Source: Gammaproteobacteria bacterium (GTDB lineage Bacteria > Pseudomonadota > Gammaproteobacteria > Pseudomonadales > Balneatricaceae). Taken from it: DNA of 32,920 bases. Shown piece by piece: positions 1 to 7,942 of this stretch (position 1 is the stretch's first letter; the number at the start of each line of letters is the position of its first letter). The stretch covers positions 1-32,920 of the forward strand of contig JASMLZ010000108.1 of assembly GCA_030748435.1 (NCBI GenBank). Reading direction: 5' to 3'. The notes beneath the pieces were generated by a model, which saw only the letters and a list, made by a program, of their open reading frames with translations, was not told the DNA's origin and ran no database searches. The translations under genes and the position numbers were made by a program.

Positions 1-205
1 AAATTTCTTCTACCCGGCCAGCAGTGGAGTTTTCCACTGGAATCATAGCTATATCAGCTTCGCCCCGTTCCACCGTCGCCATGGTATCGGCAAACGTCAG
101 GCAGGCCTGAGTAGGTATGCCCGGGAAGACCTTGGTACAGGATAAGTGAGAGTATGCACCTTGGTGGCCTTGAAAAGCCAATACTTTGGGTTGGGTGTTA
201 TTCAT
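1..205 (-). CDS. pheA: Prephenate dehydratase, monofunctional type (N-terminal part only)
   Basis: This enzyme converts prephenate to phenylpyruvate in phenylalanine synthesis in the cytoplasm. Only the first 68 codons are in the window; the gene runs off the left edge. The start at 205 gives MNNTQPKVLAFQGHQGAYSH, followed by a TFADTMATVERGEAD stretch and MIPVENSTAGRV, the conserved opening of the prephenate dehydratase domain. The catalytic domain begins within ten residues of the start, so the chorismate mutase domain that is fused in front of it in E. coli PheA is absent. No clear Shine-Dalgarno sequence precedes the ATG. It is divergent from trmH, with 98 bp between the two starts. The identity is secure from motifs; the ACT regulatory domain, if present, lies outside the window. 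Confidence 0.9.
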   Translation of the reverse strand, partial: MNNTQPKVLAFQGHQGAYSHLSCTKVFPGIPTQACLTFADTMATVERGEADIAMIPVENSTAGRVEEI

Positions 206-303
206 AGGGGGTAAAATAATCTGATCAATTCGCTTGCTAGTGTACCAAAAACTGGCCCTAAGTTGGTATCATTGGTGTTTGATTAATTAGACTATTTTTC
301 ACC

Positions 304-1008
304 ATGACCCCATCCAGACTAGCAAAATTCCACACCACTCTTGGGCGGCGCCAGTTAGATTTGACGATTATTACTGATCAGGTTAACAAGGGCCAGAATA
401 TAGCAGCACTATTGCGCACCTGTGACGCTGTTGGTATTCATCGTGCCCATGTGGTCACACCACAAGAAGGCTATCGTGATTATGGCGGCACTGCCCGTGG
501 TAGCCAACAATGGGTAGAAGTGTGCCAGCATCAAGGTATTGCCACAGCGCTGGCCACAGCCAAGCAACAAGGTATGCAGGTGGTGGCAGCCCACTTTAGT
601 GATAGGGCGGTTGATTTTAGGCAACTCGATTATACTCAACCGACCGCACTGGTAATGGGTGCAGAGATGGAGGGAGTTAGTCCGGCAGTGGTGCAAGCTG
701 CAGACCACCATGTGGTCATTCCCATGCTGGGTATGGTGCATTCATTTAATGTCTCTGTGGCTGCTGCGGTGATATTGTTAGAGGCCCAACGGCAACGACA
801 GCAGGTGGGTATGTATGAACAACCGCAACTCTTGGGCAGAGACTATAGGGACACCTTGTTTCGCTGGTGTCACCCAGCGATCGCTGATTATTGCCAGCGT
901 TATGGTTGGCAGTATCCGCCTATGGATGAGCGAGGAGAGGTGCCTGAATTGAGTGCCTGGTATGCCCAGGCCAGAGCAGGTAAGGCTGTGAGCAGAGATT
1001 TTACTTAA
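304..1008 (+). CDS. trmH: tRNA (guanosine(18)-2'-O)-methyltransferase TrmH
   Basis: A SPOUT-class methyltransferase that 2'-O-methylates G18 in the D-loop of tRNAs, using SAM. The three SPOUT motifs are all visible: NKGQNIAALLRTCDAVGI near residue 30, ALVMGAEMEGVS near 115, and IPMLGMVHSFNVSVAAA near 138, which forms the knotted SAM site. The 234-residue length and the opening MTPSRLAKFHTTLGRRQLDL match E. coli TrmH closely, which supports this start although no Shine-Dalgarno sequence is evident. It appears to be the first gene of a run with pdxB (32 bp gap), an NAD-kinase-like gene and a methyltransferase gene. Other SpoU relatives such as RlmB differ at the N-terminus, so TrmH is preferred. 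Confidence 0.92.
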   Translation: MTPSRLAKFHTTLGRRQLDLTIITDQVNKGQNIAALLRTCDAVGIHRAHVVTPQEGYRDYGGTARGSQQWVEVCQHQGIATALATAKQQGMQVVAAHFSDRAVDFRQLDYTQPTALVMGAEMEGVSPAVVQAADHHVVIPMLGMVHSFNVSVAAAVILLEAQRQRQQVGMYEQPQLLGRDYRDTLFRWCHPAIADYCQRYGWQYPPMDERGEVPELSAWYAQARAGKAVSRDFT

Positions 1009-1040
1009 TATGCATAAGTGCAAAACAGGTATTAAACCCT

Positions 1041-2219
1041 ATGAAAAAATTGCAGATTGTTGCTGATGAAAATATTCTTTTATTGGACGAGTTTTTTTCT
1101 CCCATAGCCGATATCAGCAAAGTGGATGGGCGCAACATTAGTGCTGCTCAGGTACGTGAGGCAGATGCGCTAGTATTGCGCTCAACAGCCCAGGTTGACG
1201 CTGCACTGTTGCATAACAGTGATGTTACTTTTGTTGGCACCTGCACCATTGGTATTGATCATTTGGATACGGCTTATATGGATAGCCGCAAGATTAGCTG
1301 GAGCAATGCTCCCGGCTGTAATGCCAATGGTGTGGTTGATTATGCCATTAGTGCACTTAATCATGCTTGGCAAGTACATGGTATAGACCCACGCCAGAGC
1401 ACTATTGGGGTGGTAGGTGTAGGCAATGTAGGTGGGCGTTTGCTCAAACGTTTGCAAGCCGCAGGTCTTAAGGTTTTGTGCAGTGATCCGCCGCGACAAG
1501 CAGCAGGATTGGACCCTGAATTGCCTTATACCAATCTGCAGGACTTGCTCCAGCAGGCTGATATTATCTGTCTGCATACCCCACTGATCAAACAAGGTCA
1601 TTGGGCGACACTGGCTATGCTGGATGCAGAGGCCATTAAGCAACTGCGTTCTGGTACCGTACTAATCAGTGCAGGTAGAGGCGAAGTGGTGGTCCAGCCA
1701 GCTTTGCTGGAACGTCTGCAAAAACAGGCTGATTTGTATGTTTATCTGGATGTTTGGCAGGCTGAACCTAATATCAATCCGGCGATTATGCCTTATTGTC
1801 AGATTGTTACACCTCATATTGCTGGTCATTCTTTAGAGGGCAAGGTGAGGGGCACAGAAAGCATTTATCAGGCCTTGTGCCAGCATTTTGACTTGCCTGT
1901 GACGCAGGCTCTGGCGCCGTTATTACCAGAGCCTGGAGTGCGGCGTATAGAAGTGTCTGCAGAAGCCTCGTTACCGGAGATTTTAAATGTGGCTTGTAAT
2001 AGCGTTTATAATCTTGCTCAGGATGATGCGCGCACCCGGCAGACTTTGGCCTTGGCAACTTCTGAAGCGGTGGCTAAAGGATTTGATTCCTTGCGTAAGC
2101 ACTACCCCGTGCGACGAGAATTTGCCACCTTGGAAGTGGCAGGAATAGTCAATGCAGAACATCGTCGTCTACTGCAAGGTTTTGGTTTTAAGGTAGCTAG
2201 TGCATCAGAACAGCACTGA
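1041..2219 (+). CDS. pdxB: 4-phosphoerythronate dehydrogenase PdxB
   Basis: PdxB oxidises 4-phospho-D-erythronate, the second step of the DXP-dependent pyridoxal phosphate pathway in gammaproteobacteria. The protein has 392 residues, a usual length. It shows the D-2-hydroxyacid dehydrogenase fold: Rossmann motif GVVGVGNVGG around residues 123-132, and catalytic Arg213 (in AGRGEVV), Glu242 (in WQAEPNINP) and His259 (in TPHIAGHS), which line up with the E. coli triad at a constant offset of five. A C-terminal PdxB dimerisation domain follows from about residue 285. It lies 32 bp after trmH and 32 bp before the NAD-kinase-like gene. PLP made through this pathway would serve the three aminotransferases in the window, but that is only a general link. 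Confidence 0.95.
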   Translation: MKKLQIVADENILLLDEFFSPIADISKVDGRNISAAQVREADALVLRSTAQVDAALLHNSDVTFVGTCTIGIDHLDTAYMDSRKISWSNAPGCNANGVVDYAISALNHAWQVHGIDPRQSTIGVVGVGNVGGRLLKRLQAAGLKVLCSDPPRQAAGLDPELPYTNLQDLLQQADIICLHTPLIKQGHWATLAMLDAEAIKQLRSGTVLISAGRGEVVVQPALLERLQKQADLYVYLDVWQAEPNINPAIMPYCQIVTPHIAGHSLEGKVRGTESIYQALCQHFDLPVTQALAPLLPEPGVRRIEVSAEASLPEILNVACNSVYNLAQDDARTRQTLALATSEAVAKGFDSLRKHYPVRREFATLEVAGIVNAEHRRLLQGFGFKVASASEQH

Positions 2220-2251
2220 ATCCGTCAAGATAATATGGTTGGTGTACAAGT

Positions 2252-3367
2252 ATGAGTTTTAAACTGGGTTTGATTGTTAATCCGTTGGCGGGTTTGGGTG
2301 GTAGTGTGGCCCTCAAAGGCAGTGATAATGTTGCTAAGGAAGCCTTAGCTAAAGGTGCTGTACCAAAAGCTAATGCGCGCTGCCAAATCGCCTTACAGGC
2401 CTTGCAGGATCTGGATATTGAGGTGCTTTGCTGGGCTGGAAATATGGGCGAAGACTGTGCCCGTGCTGTTGCTTTACCGGTAACCGTTATAGGCCAAGCG
2501 GCGACCGAGCCTTCCACTGCCCAAGACACCATGCTGGCAGCACAGGATCTGCTTAAGGCTGGGGTGGATGTCATTATGTTTGTGGGTGGTGATGGTACAG
2601 CCAGAGATATGCTCAATGCCATTGATGATCAGGTGCCCGTAGTTGGTGTGCCTGCCGGGGTAAAAATTCATTCTGGGGTTTATGGTATTACCCCTAAGGC
2701 GGCGGGACAGGTTGTTGCGCAGTTGGTAGCAGGTGAACTGGTTAGTCTGCGTAGTCAGGAAGTGCGTGATATAGATGAGCAGGCATTTCGTAGCGGTCAG
2801 GTTAAATCCCGCTACTATGGTGAACTGCTGGTGCCAGAAGAACACCAGTATATGCAGGCTACCAAGTCCAGTGGCAAGGAAGTAGAAGCCCTGGTAATTA
2901 ACGATATTGCTGATTTTGTGGTTGACAATATGGCGTCTGATATCCGCTATATTATGGGTTCCGGTTCAACCGTCGCAGCGGTGATGGACACTCTGGGTCT
3001 TGATAATACCCTGCTAGGGGTCGACGTGGTCGCCAATGGCCAGTTGCTGGCCACAGATGTTACAGCGCAACAACTGTTGGCTCTGTGTCAGGGGCAGCAA
3101 TGTGAGATGGTGCTTACCTTGATCGGTGGGCAAGGGCATCTTTTCGGACGTGGCAACCAGCAACTAAGCCCGGAGTTGATTAGGCTGGTAGGACTGGATC
3201 ATATCCATATTTTGGCCACTAAAACCAAGCTAAAACAACTTAATAATCAACCACTTTTGGTAGATACAGGGGATCCGCAACTGGATGAGGAATTGCAAGG
3301 AGTGGTGCCCATAATTTGCGGCTATAATGATAAGGTATTGTATCCAATAGGTAATCCTGGTGCCTGA
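2252..3367 (+). CDS. ATP-NAD kinase-like protein (COG3199/AcoX-type family)
   Basis: A member of the diacylglycerol/NAD kinase-like superfamily. The N-terminus reads MSFKLGLIVNPLAGLGGSVA, typical of the COG3199 group, and the nucleotide-binding motif VGGDGTARD sits at residues 111-119, followed by VPAGVKIHSGVYG. Total length is 371 residues. Family members are annotated as predicted ATP- or polyphosphate-dependent NAD kinases, and the AcoX protein of acetoin loci belongs here, but the physiological substrate is poorly settled. The housekeeping NAD kinase NadK is shorter and lacks this N-terminal extension, so this is probably not the main NadK. It lies 32 bp after pdxB and overlaps the next gene by 8 bp, suggesting translational coupling. 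The call is good at family level and weak at substrate level. Confidence 0.8.
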   Translation: MSFKLGLIVNPLAGLGGSVALKGSDNVAKEALAKGAVPKANARCQIALQALQDLDIEVLCWAGNMGEDCARAVALPVTVIGQAATEPSTAQDTMLAAQDLLKAGVDVIMFVGGDGTARDMLNAIDDQVPVVGVPAGVKIHSGVYGITPKAAGQVVAQLVAGELVSLRSQEVRDIDEQAFRSGQVKSRYYGELLVPEEHQYMQATKSSGKEVEALVINDIADFVVDNMASDIRYIMGSGSTVAAVMDTLGLDNTLLGVDVVANGQLLATDVTAQQLLALCQGQQCEMVLTLIGGQGHLFGRGNQQLSPELIRLVGLDHIHILATKTKLKQLNNQPLLVDTGDPQLDEELQGVVPIICGYNDKVLYPIGNPGA

Positions 3368-4319
3368 TGTTCTAAGTATTGCCGAACTAATGATGCAGTT
3401 GGCGCCAAGACTCAAGCAGTTGGTGTCCCAACCACAGCAAGCAAGACGTTTATTGCATGGTCGTGGTGGTACCTATGCCGGGTGGCAGCACTTAAATATC
3501 GATTATTATGCCGGGGTGGTGATGTTGACCTGGTTTGCTGCTACCGATGCTGAACAAGCTGTCTTGCAGGCAGTATTAGATACAGCAGAGTCTATACCGG
3601 ATAGCCATATAATCAATGGCGTGGCCAGTCAGTACCGTTATATCAAGCCTGCTACCACCCAAGTCCTTTGGGGAGAGGTGCCGCAACGGTTAGCCGTGTG
3701 CGAGGGGGAACTGCAATTTTGGGTGGACATGCGCCGCCAAAATAGTGGTCTATTTTTGGATATGGCACCTGGACGACAATGGCTATTAAAACACGCTCAA
3801 CATAAACGGGTGCTTAATACCTTTGCCTTTACCTGTAGCCTGTCAGTCGCGGCAGTGGCTGGCGGGGCCAGTCGAGTAGTGAATATTGACATGAATGGCG
3901 GCGTGCTTAAACGCGGGCGCGAAAACCATATGCTTAATGGTCAGCAATCTGCAGCCGTAGACTATTTGCCTTATCAGGTACTTAAGAGCATTGGTAAACT
4001 AGCGCGCAAAGGGCCATTTGACCTAATCATTGTTGACCCGCCGACCTTTCAGGCCGGTAGCTTCGAGTTTGACAAGGACTATGGTCGCTTATTACGCCGC
4101 CTGCCCAGATTAATCGGGGGGCAAGCCACCTTGTTGCTGTGCTGTAACAGTCCAGGGGTTAGTCTGGATAAGTTTCAAGCTTTGATTAATGAGCACTTAC
4201 CAAGTGCCAGATTTATGCAGAGACTATCTCATAGCAAAGACTTTGTTGAGCAGGCCGAAGCACCACTTAAAGCTCTGGTTTATGACTATCAGGCAGATTT
4301 AGTCTGTGCTCAGGGCTGA
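3360..4319 (+). CDS. Class I SAM-dependent methyltransferase, RlmI/RlmK-like (PF10672 type)
   Basis: This is probably a nucleic-acid or small-molecule methyltransferase using SAM. Residues 123-142 (DMRRQNSGLFLDMAPGRQWL) and the following VLNTFAFTCSLSVAAVAGGA (151-170) match the core of the RlmI/RlmL rRNA methyltransferases. Asp177 in VVNIDMNGG should bind SAM ribose, and VDPPTFQ (225-231) is the catalytic-loop motif. The PUA domain of RlmI is absent, and about 115 less conserved residues occupy the N-terminus. The GTG start overlaps the upstream NAD-kinase-like gene by 8 bp; an in-frame ATG at 3390 is an alternative. Its 3' end overlaps alaA on the other strand by 21 bp. The family is clear, but the substrate is unknown. 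Confidence 0.8.
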   Translation: MPDVLSIAELMMQLAPRLKQLVSQPQQARRLLHGRGGTYAGWQHLNIDYYAGVVMLTWFAATDAEQAVLQAVLDTAESIPDSHIINGVASQYRYIKPATTQVLWGEVPQRLAVCEGELQFWVDMRRQNSGLFLDMAPGRQWLLKHAQHKRVLNTFAFTCSLSVAAVAGGASRVVNIDMNGGVLKRGRENHMLNGQQSAAVDYLPYQVLKSIGKLARKGPFDLIIVDPPTFQAGSFEFDKDYGRLLRRLPRLIGGQATLLLCCNSPGVSLDKFQALINEHLPSARFMQRLSHSKDFVEQAEAPLKALVYDYQADLVCAQG

Positions 4320-5537
4320 CGGGTCATTGCGCAGGATTGCCAAGTAGGTAGCAATGCGCCCAACAGCTTCAATCAATTGTTCTTCGTGGGGTAGAAAGAC
4401 CACCCGGAAGTGGTTATTGTCGTTAAGGTTAAAACCACTTCCCTGTACCACCAATACTTTTTGTTGCGACAAGAGCCCAAAGGCAAACTTCTCGTCATTC
4501 TCCACAGGATAAATATCAGGATCCAACCGCGGAAACAGATATAAGGCCCCTTCGGGCTTGTGGCAACTTACGCCAGGTAAAGCGGTCAGCATTTGCCAGG
4601 CAAGGTTTCTTTGGCGCAGCAAGCGGCCATCACCGGTAATTAGCTCATTGATGCTTTGATAACCACCCAGTGCGGTCTGGATGGCGTGCATGGAAGGCAC
4701 ATTAGCACATAACCGCATGCTAGCTAGCATGTCCAGACCCTGGATATAGTCTTTGGCGCGGTGTTTGCTACCAGACAGCACCATCCAGCCAGAGCGGAAG
4801 CCAGCGGCCCTATAAGTCTTTGACAGACCATTAAAACTGACAAAGAAAACATCATCTGCCAGACTGGACATGGGAATAGCCTGAGCGCCATCGTACACAA
4901 TTTTATCGTAAATCTCGTCGGCATAGACGATCAGGTTATGTTGACGGGCTAATTCGATAATGGCTTCTAATGTGGCCTGATCGTATACTGCACCGGTAGG
5001 ATTGTTGGGGTTGATAACCACAATGCCTTTGGTGCGGGGGCTGATTTTAGCTTTGATATTATCAATATCCGGTTTCCAGCCTTGGTCTTCAGCACAGCGA
5101 TAGTGCACAGGATTGCCGCCAGAGAGTGCCACAGCAGCGGTCCACAAGGGGTAATCAGGTGCCGGGATAAGTACTTCATCATCTTCGTTTAACAGGGCCT
5201 GCATGGCCATAACGATCAATTCACTAACACCGTTGCCGATATAAATATCTTCAATGCCAACATTAGCAATGCGTTTGCGCTGACATTCATGCATAACCGC
5301 TTTACGCGCAGCAAACAAACCTTTGGAATCGCAATAGCCTTGTGCATAGGGTAGATTGTGAACCATGTCCTGCATGATTTCTTCTGGGGTATCAAAACCA
5401 AACGGTGCAGGGTTGCCGATATTTAACTTGATAATGCGGCTGCCTTCATCTTCCAGACGTTTCGCTTCTTCCAGTACGGGGCCACGAATGTCATAGCAAA
5501 CGTTATTTAGCTTGTTGGATTTTCTTACCTGAGGCAT
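4299..5537 (-). CDS. alaA: Alanine transaminase AlaA (glutamate-pyruvate aminotransferase)
   Basis: A class I/II PLP-dependent aminotransferase that makes L-alanine from pyruvate and glutamate. The 412-residue protein opens MPQVRKSNKLNNVCYDIRGP, with the YDIRGP block typical of AlaA. It carries IKLNIGNPAPFGF (36-48), the substrate-site block INPNNPTGAVY (175-185), DEIYDKIVYDG near 207, and the Schiff-base Lys240 in FNGLSKTYRAAGFRSGW. It is transcribed alone and convergently with the methyltransferase gene, whose last 21 bp it overlaps. A possible promoter lies at 5557-5585. It is close to full family length with no missing key residues. It could supply alanine to the class V aminotransferase at 18 kb, but that link is inference. 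Confidence 0.94.
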   Translation of the reverse strand: MPQVRKSNKLNNVCYDIRGPVLEEAKRLEDEGSRIIKLNIGNPAPFGFDTPEEIMQDMVHNLPYAQGYCDSKGLFAARKAVMHECQRKRIANVGIEDIYIGNGVSELIVMAMQALLNEDDEVLIPAPDYPLWTAAVALSGGNPVHYRCAEDQGWKPDIDNIKAKISPRTKGIVVINPNNPTGAVYDQATLEAIIELARQHNLIVYADEIYDKIVYDGAQAIPMSSLADDVFFVSFNGLSKTYRAAGFRSGWMVLSGSKHRAKDYIQGLDMLASMRLCANVPSMHAIQTALGGYQSINELITGDGRLLRQRNLAWQMLTALPGVSCHKPEGALYLFPRLDPDIYPVENDEKFAFGLLSQQKVLVVQGSGFNLNDNNHFRVVFLPHEEQLIEAVGRIATYLAILRNDPSALSTD

Positions 5538-5556
5538 GGGATAAGTTCTATGAGTT

Positions 5557-5585
5557 AATATAATAAATGCTAATCATACGTTGAA
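5557..5585 (-). promoter_or_regulatory. Possible sigma70 promoter of alaA
   Basis: Read on the minus strand there is TTCAAC, a 17-bp spacer, then TATATT, placed about 20 bp before the alaA start. The -10 is good; the -35 matches the consensus only partly. The region is AT-rich, so a chance match is possible. Confidence 0.35.
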
Positions 5586-5710
5586 GAAAAAATTAATCAA
5601 TTCGTAAATGCAGCAAGGGCCATTTTTTGCTCTTATTGTCAGTATTTTGTTAGTCTAGTTGTGTCGTGCTGTGGCAGAGACAGAAAAATGATATTTGTAG
5701 AGGTTGATCA

Positions 5711-6121
5711 ATGACCGATGTTGACTCGTCAGAAGTACCCGTACAGCTGACCGATAAACAATGGCAGCAACGCTTGTCGCCAGAGGCCTATCATATATGC
5801 CGCGAGAAGGGCACAGAAGCGCCATTTAGCGGGCTTTATGATCAGCACTTTGCGCAAGGTACCTATGTCTGTCATTGTTGCGGGCTAGACCTGTTTGCCA
5901 GCACCAGTAAGTTTAATGCCGGTTGTGGTTGGCCCAGCTTTGATGCCGAGGTCGCACTAGGGCAGATTAACCAGCACTCGGATTATAGCCATGGTATGGT
6001 GCGCACAGAAGTGACCTGTAGTCGGTGTGATGCTCATTTGGGGCATGTGTTTGATGACGGGCCAACAGCCACCGGGTTGCGTTATTGCATTAACTCGGTG
6101 GCACTGGATTTTAAGGCTTAA
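5711..6121 (+). CDS. msrB: Peptide-methionine (R)-S-oxide reductase MsrB
   Basis: MsrB reduces the R epimer of methionine sulfoxide in proteins, in the cytoplasm. At 136 residues it is a typical single-domain MsrB. The structural zinc site is complete: Cys54 and Cys57 (CHCCGLDLF) with Cys103 and Cys106 (CSRCDAHLGHVFDD). GCGWPSF at 71-77 forms the substrate pocket, and the catalytic cysteine is Cys126 in GLRYCINS. The start is preceded by AGAGG at suitable spacing. It is divergent from alaA and ends 9 bp before the stop of the convergent YajG-like gene. Together with msrQ-msrP 2 kb downstream it forms a loose methionine-repair neighbourhood. Confidence 0.95.
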   Translation: MTDVDSSEVPVQLTDKQWQQRLSPEAYHICREKGTEAPFSGLYDQHFAQGTYVCHCCGLDLFASTSKFNAGCGWPSFDAEVALGQINQHSDYSHGMVRTEVTCSRCDAHLGHVFDDGPTATGLRYCINSVALDFKA

Positions 6122-6130
6122 CGAAGGCGT

Positions 6131-6703
6131 TTAATGGTTTAGCATAAATTTAGCCAGGTTGGGATCAGAAAAGGCTCGATCAATAGTATTACTTAATAAT
6201 TTATTCAGAATACTGGCATTTTTAGCTGCATCCGGGGCTTGACCAAATTGATGATTTCCCTGGGTTTTGTAATTTCCCTCATGGATATTGCCAGCAATGA
6301 TGGTGGTTACTTTTAAGGTAGCTGCCAGATCTACATAATAAATCAGGTTCTTTTGTTTGGTATCGTAAGCAAGTTGTTCAATATGGATAATCATTTGTGC
6401 TGGTTGAGCCGAACTGTTGCCGTTAAAACCAAGTTGTTGCAGTGCATCTTGCGCTGTTACCAGCACAGCATCTGCCAGATTGTTATTGATGGTGATAGTG
6501 CTGCTAGCATCATAAACACCACCACGGCTACCCAATATTTGGCTGGTTCGTTGGTCTACTACCTGTATATCAATTTGCCGCCCTTGCCCATAGGCTGGAC
6601 CGGAAACGTGAGCTTGCGGATAGATATCAAGTACTTGCGGGCTTAGTGCACAAGCACTTAATAATCCCAGGCTAACAACCAGAGTGACAAGTAAGCGTGG
6701 CAT
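6131..6703 (-). CDS. YajG-family lipoprotein
   Basis: A small predicted outer-membrane lipoprotein of the YajG family, function unknown. The ATG at 6703 is chosen because AGGAG lies 5 bp upstream; an in-frame ATG at 6721 would add six residues but has no such signal. The protein opens MPRLLVTLVVSLGLLSAC, a signal peptide ending in a lipobox (LSAC), so Cys18 would be lipidated. The mature part has the family features: a VSGPAYGQGRQIDIQVVD strand near the N-terminus, SRGGVYDASSTITI, then NNLADAVLVTAQDALQQLGF. Length is 190 residues, close to E. coli YajG. It is monocistronic as far as visible and convergent with msrB. Confidence 0.82.
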   Translation of the reverse strand: MPRLLVTLVVSLGLLSACALSPQVLDIYPQAHVSGPAYGQGRQIDIQVVDQRTSQILGSRGGVYDASSTITINNNLADAVLVTAQDALQQLGFNGNSSAQPAQMIIHIEQLAYDTKQKNLIYYVDLAATLKVTTIIAGNIHEGNYKTQGNHQFGQAPDAAKNASILNKLLSNTIDRAFSDPNLAKFMLNH

Positions 6704-6898
6704 AATATCTCCTAAAGGCATAAGTAAGTTACTGTGCTATTTGAGTTTAGCAAATCCAAAAGGTTCCGGGTAGGGCGGTTGTGGATGCATAATTAATGCC
6801 TTAACAATATCTAATCAGGCGTAATCAGAGGTAAGTTGATTGCTATTTAACCAATTTCTAAAAAGTTGAAAAAAAACAGGTTTTTTTTATTTATTCGT

Positions 6899-6926
6899 TT
6901 GACATGCCTGTGAAAATCATTAAAAT
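6899..6926 (+). promoter_or_regulatory. Promoter of the tRNA-Asp/Val/Asp operon
   Basis: A perfect -35 TTGACA (6899-6904), a 16-bp spacer and TAAAAT (6921-6926) lie about 50 bp before the first tRNA. An A-tract followed by a T-tract (6870-6889) just upstream could act as an UP element. The stretch 6704-6898 otherwise holds only the likely promoter region of the lipoprotein gene. Confidence 0.7.
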
Positions 6927-6975
6927 GCGCAGCACTTGAACGCGACGTCAAACACGACATAGCATTCAGTACTGC

Positions 6976-7052
6976 GGAGCGGTAGTTCAGCTGGTTAGAA
7001 TACCGGCCTGTCACGCCGGGGGTCGCGGGTTCGAATCCCGTCCGTTCCGCCA
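6976..7052 (+). tRNA. tRNA-Asp (GTC), copy 1
   Basis: A 77-nt cloverleaf with CCA encoded. The acceptor arm GGAGCGG pairs with CCGTTCC, the anticodon GTC lies at tRNA positions 35-37, and the T-loop GTTCGAATC is canonical. It is nearly identical to E. coli tRNA-Asp, with anticodon-stem changes that keep pairing. It is identical in sequence to the copy at 7193. Confidence 0.98.
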
Positions 7053-7056
7053 CTTT

Positions 7057-7085
7057 TTTCAGGTCCCCTTGAACTGACCTGAAAA
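7057..7085 (+). other. Spacer hairpin between tRNA-Asp and tRNA-Val
   Basis: TTTTCAGGTC (7057-7066) and GACCTGAAAA (7076-7085) are perfect 10-bp inverted arms around a 9-nt loop. No T-run follows on the plus strand, so it is probably not a terminator of the tRNA transcript. A role in processing the polycistronic precursor is possible. Confidence 0.5.
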
Positions 7086-7102
7086 CGGCAAGACCATGCA
7101 CT

Positions 7103-7178
7103 GGGTGATTAGCTCAGCTGGGAGAGCATCTGCCTTACAAGCAGAGGGTCGGCGGTTCGATCCCGTCATCACCCACCA
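7103..7178 (+). tRNA. tRNA-Val (TAC), copy 1
   Basis: A 76-nt cloverleaf with encoded CCA. GGGTGAT pairs with ATCACCC, the anticodon TAC is at 7136-7138, and the T-loop GTTCGATCC is canonical. Apart from a few anticodon-stem bases it matches E. coli tRNA-Val(UAC). The copy at 11076 is identical. Confidence 0.98.
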
Positions 7179-7192
7179 TGTGCATACGCTGC

Positions 7193-7269
7193 GGAGCGGT
7201 AGTTCAGCTGGTTAGAATACCGGCCTGTCACGCCGGGGGTCGCGGGTTCGAATCCCGTCCGTTCCGCCA
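7193..7269 (+). tRNA. tRNA-Asp (GTC), copy 2
   Basis: Identical to the tRNA-Asp at 6976, including encoded CCA, and 14 bp after tRNA-Val. It ends the Asp-Val-Asp cluster and is followed by a terminator at 7299. Confidence 0.98.
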
Positions 7270-7298
7270 TTTTCTTTTGGCCTATTATGGCCTCAACG

Positions 7299-7320
7299 AC
7301 CGCTTTATTGCGGTTTTTTT
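7299..7320 (+). terminator. Rho-independent terminator of the tRNA cluster
   Basis: ACCGC (7299-7303), a 6-nt loop, GCGGT (7310-7314), then a run of T to 7320. It lies 30 bp after the last tRNA. Confidence 0.8.
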
Positions 7321-7405
7321 GTGCCTGAATTTTGTCTGCTTAAAGTCATTTTCAAAATGTTACTGAGACTGCGGGTATCGTTACTGCAGTGGCCATTGGA
7401 TTGAT

Positions 7406-7942
7406 CTAAAAACTCGAATCTGGTTGTTGTAGAAACCTCAGTTCTTCTGCTGTTGATTCGCGTCCAAGTATGCTATTGCGGTGTGGGTATCGACCAAAGC
7501 GTTCAATGATGGCCTTGTGTAGAGCTTCATGTTTGCTGCCATAGGGCTCCCCGAGGCCGTTAAATAAGATCTCCGCTTGCTGATGGATAAACAGTGATTC
7601 ACTATGCATAAATGGCATATAAAGAAACTGTTTTTGGACTTTTGTTAAGCCTTGGTCAGCGCTTTGGCTGATGGCTTCCTGCGCCAGTGCCAAAGCCATG
7701 GCATCATTGGCGAAGGCCAGGGCAGAGTCTCTGTGCAAATTACGCGAGAATTGATCTAACACAATAATCTCGGCTAGCCTGCCCAAAGGTTTCTGGCGCC
7801 AGATATAGAGCTCACCCGCAGCGGCCTGCTTATGCAGCTTACCAAAGCGTTGCGCAATCAACTGGTTAATTTGTAAGTTGTTCTCGAACCATTGTTTGGG
7901 TGCGAGCTCCAAGTACCAAAAATCAATAATTGTTTGCCACAT
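7406..7942 (-). CDS. DUF924 family protein
   Basis: A 178-residue protein of the DUF924 family (PF06041), widespread in proteobacteria and predicted to have a TPR-like all-helical fold; no function is established. Recognisable blocks are the opening IIDFWYLELAPKQWFE, RLAEIIVLDQFSRNLHRDS near residue 55, a central FLYMPFMHSESLFIHQQ, and near the C-terminus FGRYPHRNSILGRESTAEE, which is the family hallmark. The start is consistent with family members. The gene stands alone, convergent with the tRNA cluster and divergent from msrQ (92 bp between starts). No relation to either neighbour is evident. Confidence 0.88.
   Translation of the reverse strand: MWQTIIDFWYLELAPKQWFENNLQINQLIAQRFGKLHKQAAAGELYIWRQKPLGRLAEIIVLDQFSRNLHRDSALAFANDAMALALAQEAISQSADQGLTKVQKQFLYMPFMHSESLFIHQQAEILFNGLGEPYGSKHEALHKAIIERFGRYPHRNSILGRESTAEELRFLQQPDSSF

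Noticed and set aside
6847-7101. Minus-strand open frame with a RTGFEPATPGVTGRY-like product over tRNA-Asp
   Set aside because: This is the well-known false protein read antisense to tRNA-Asp genes; the cloverleaf explains the sequence.
7178-7366. Plus-strand open frame over the second tRNA-Asp and its terminator
   Set aside because: Covers a tRNA and a terminator; no ribosome binding site.
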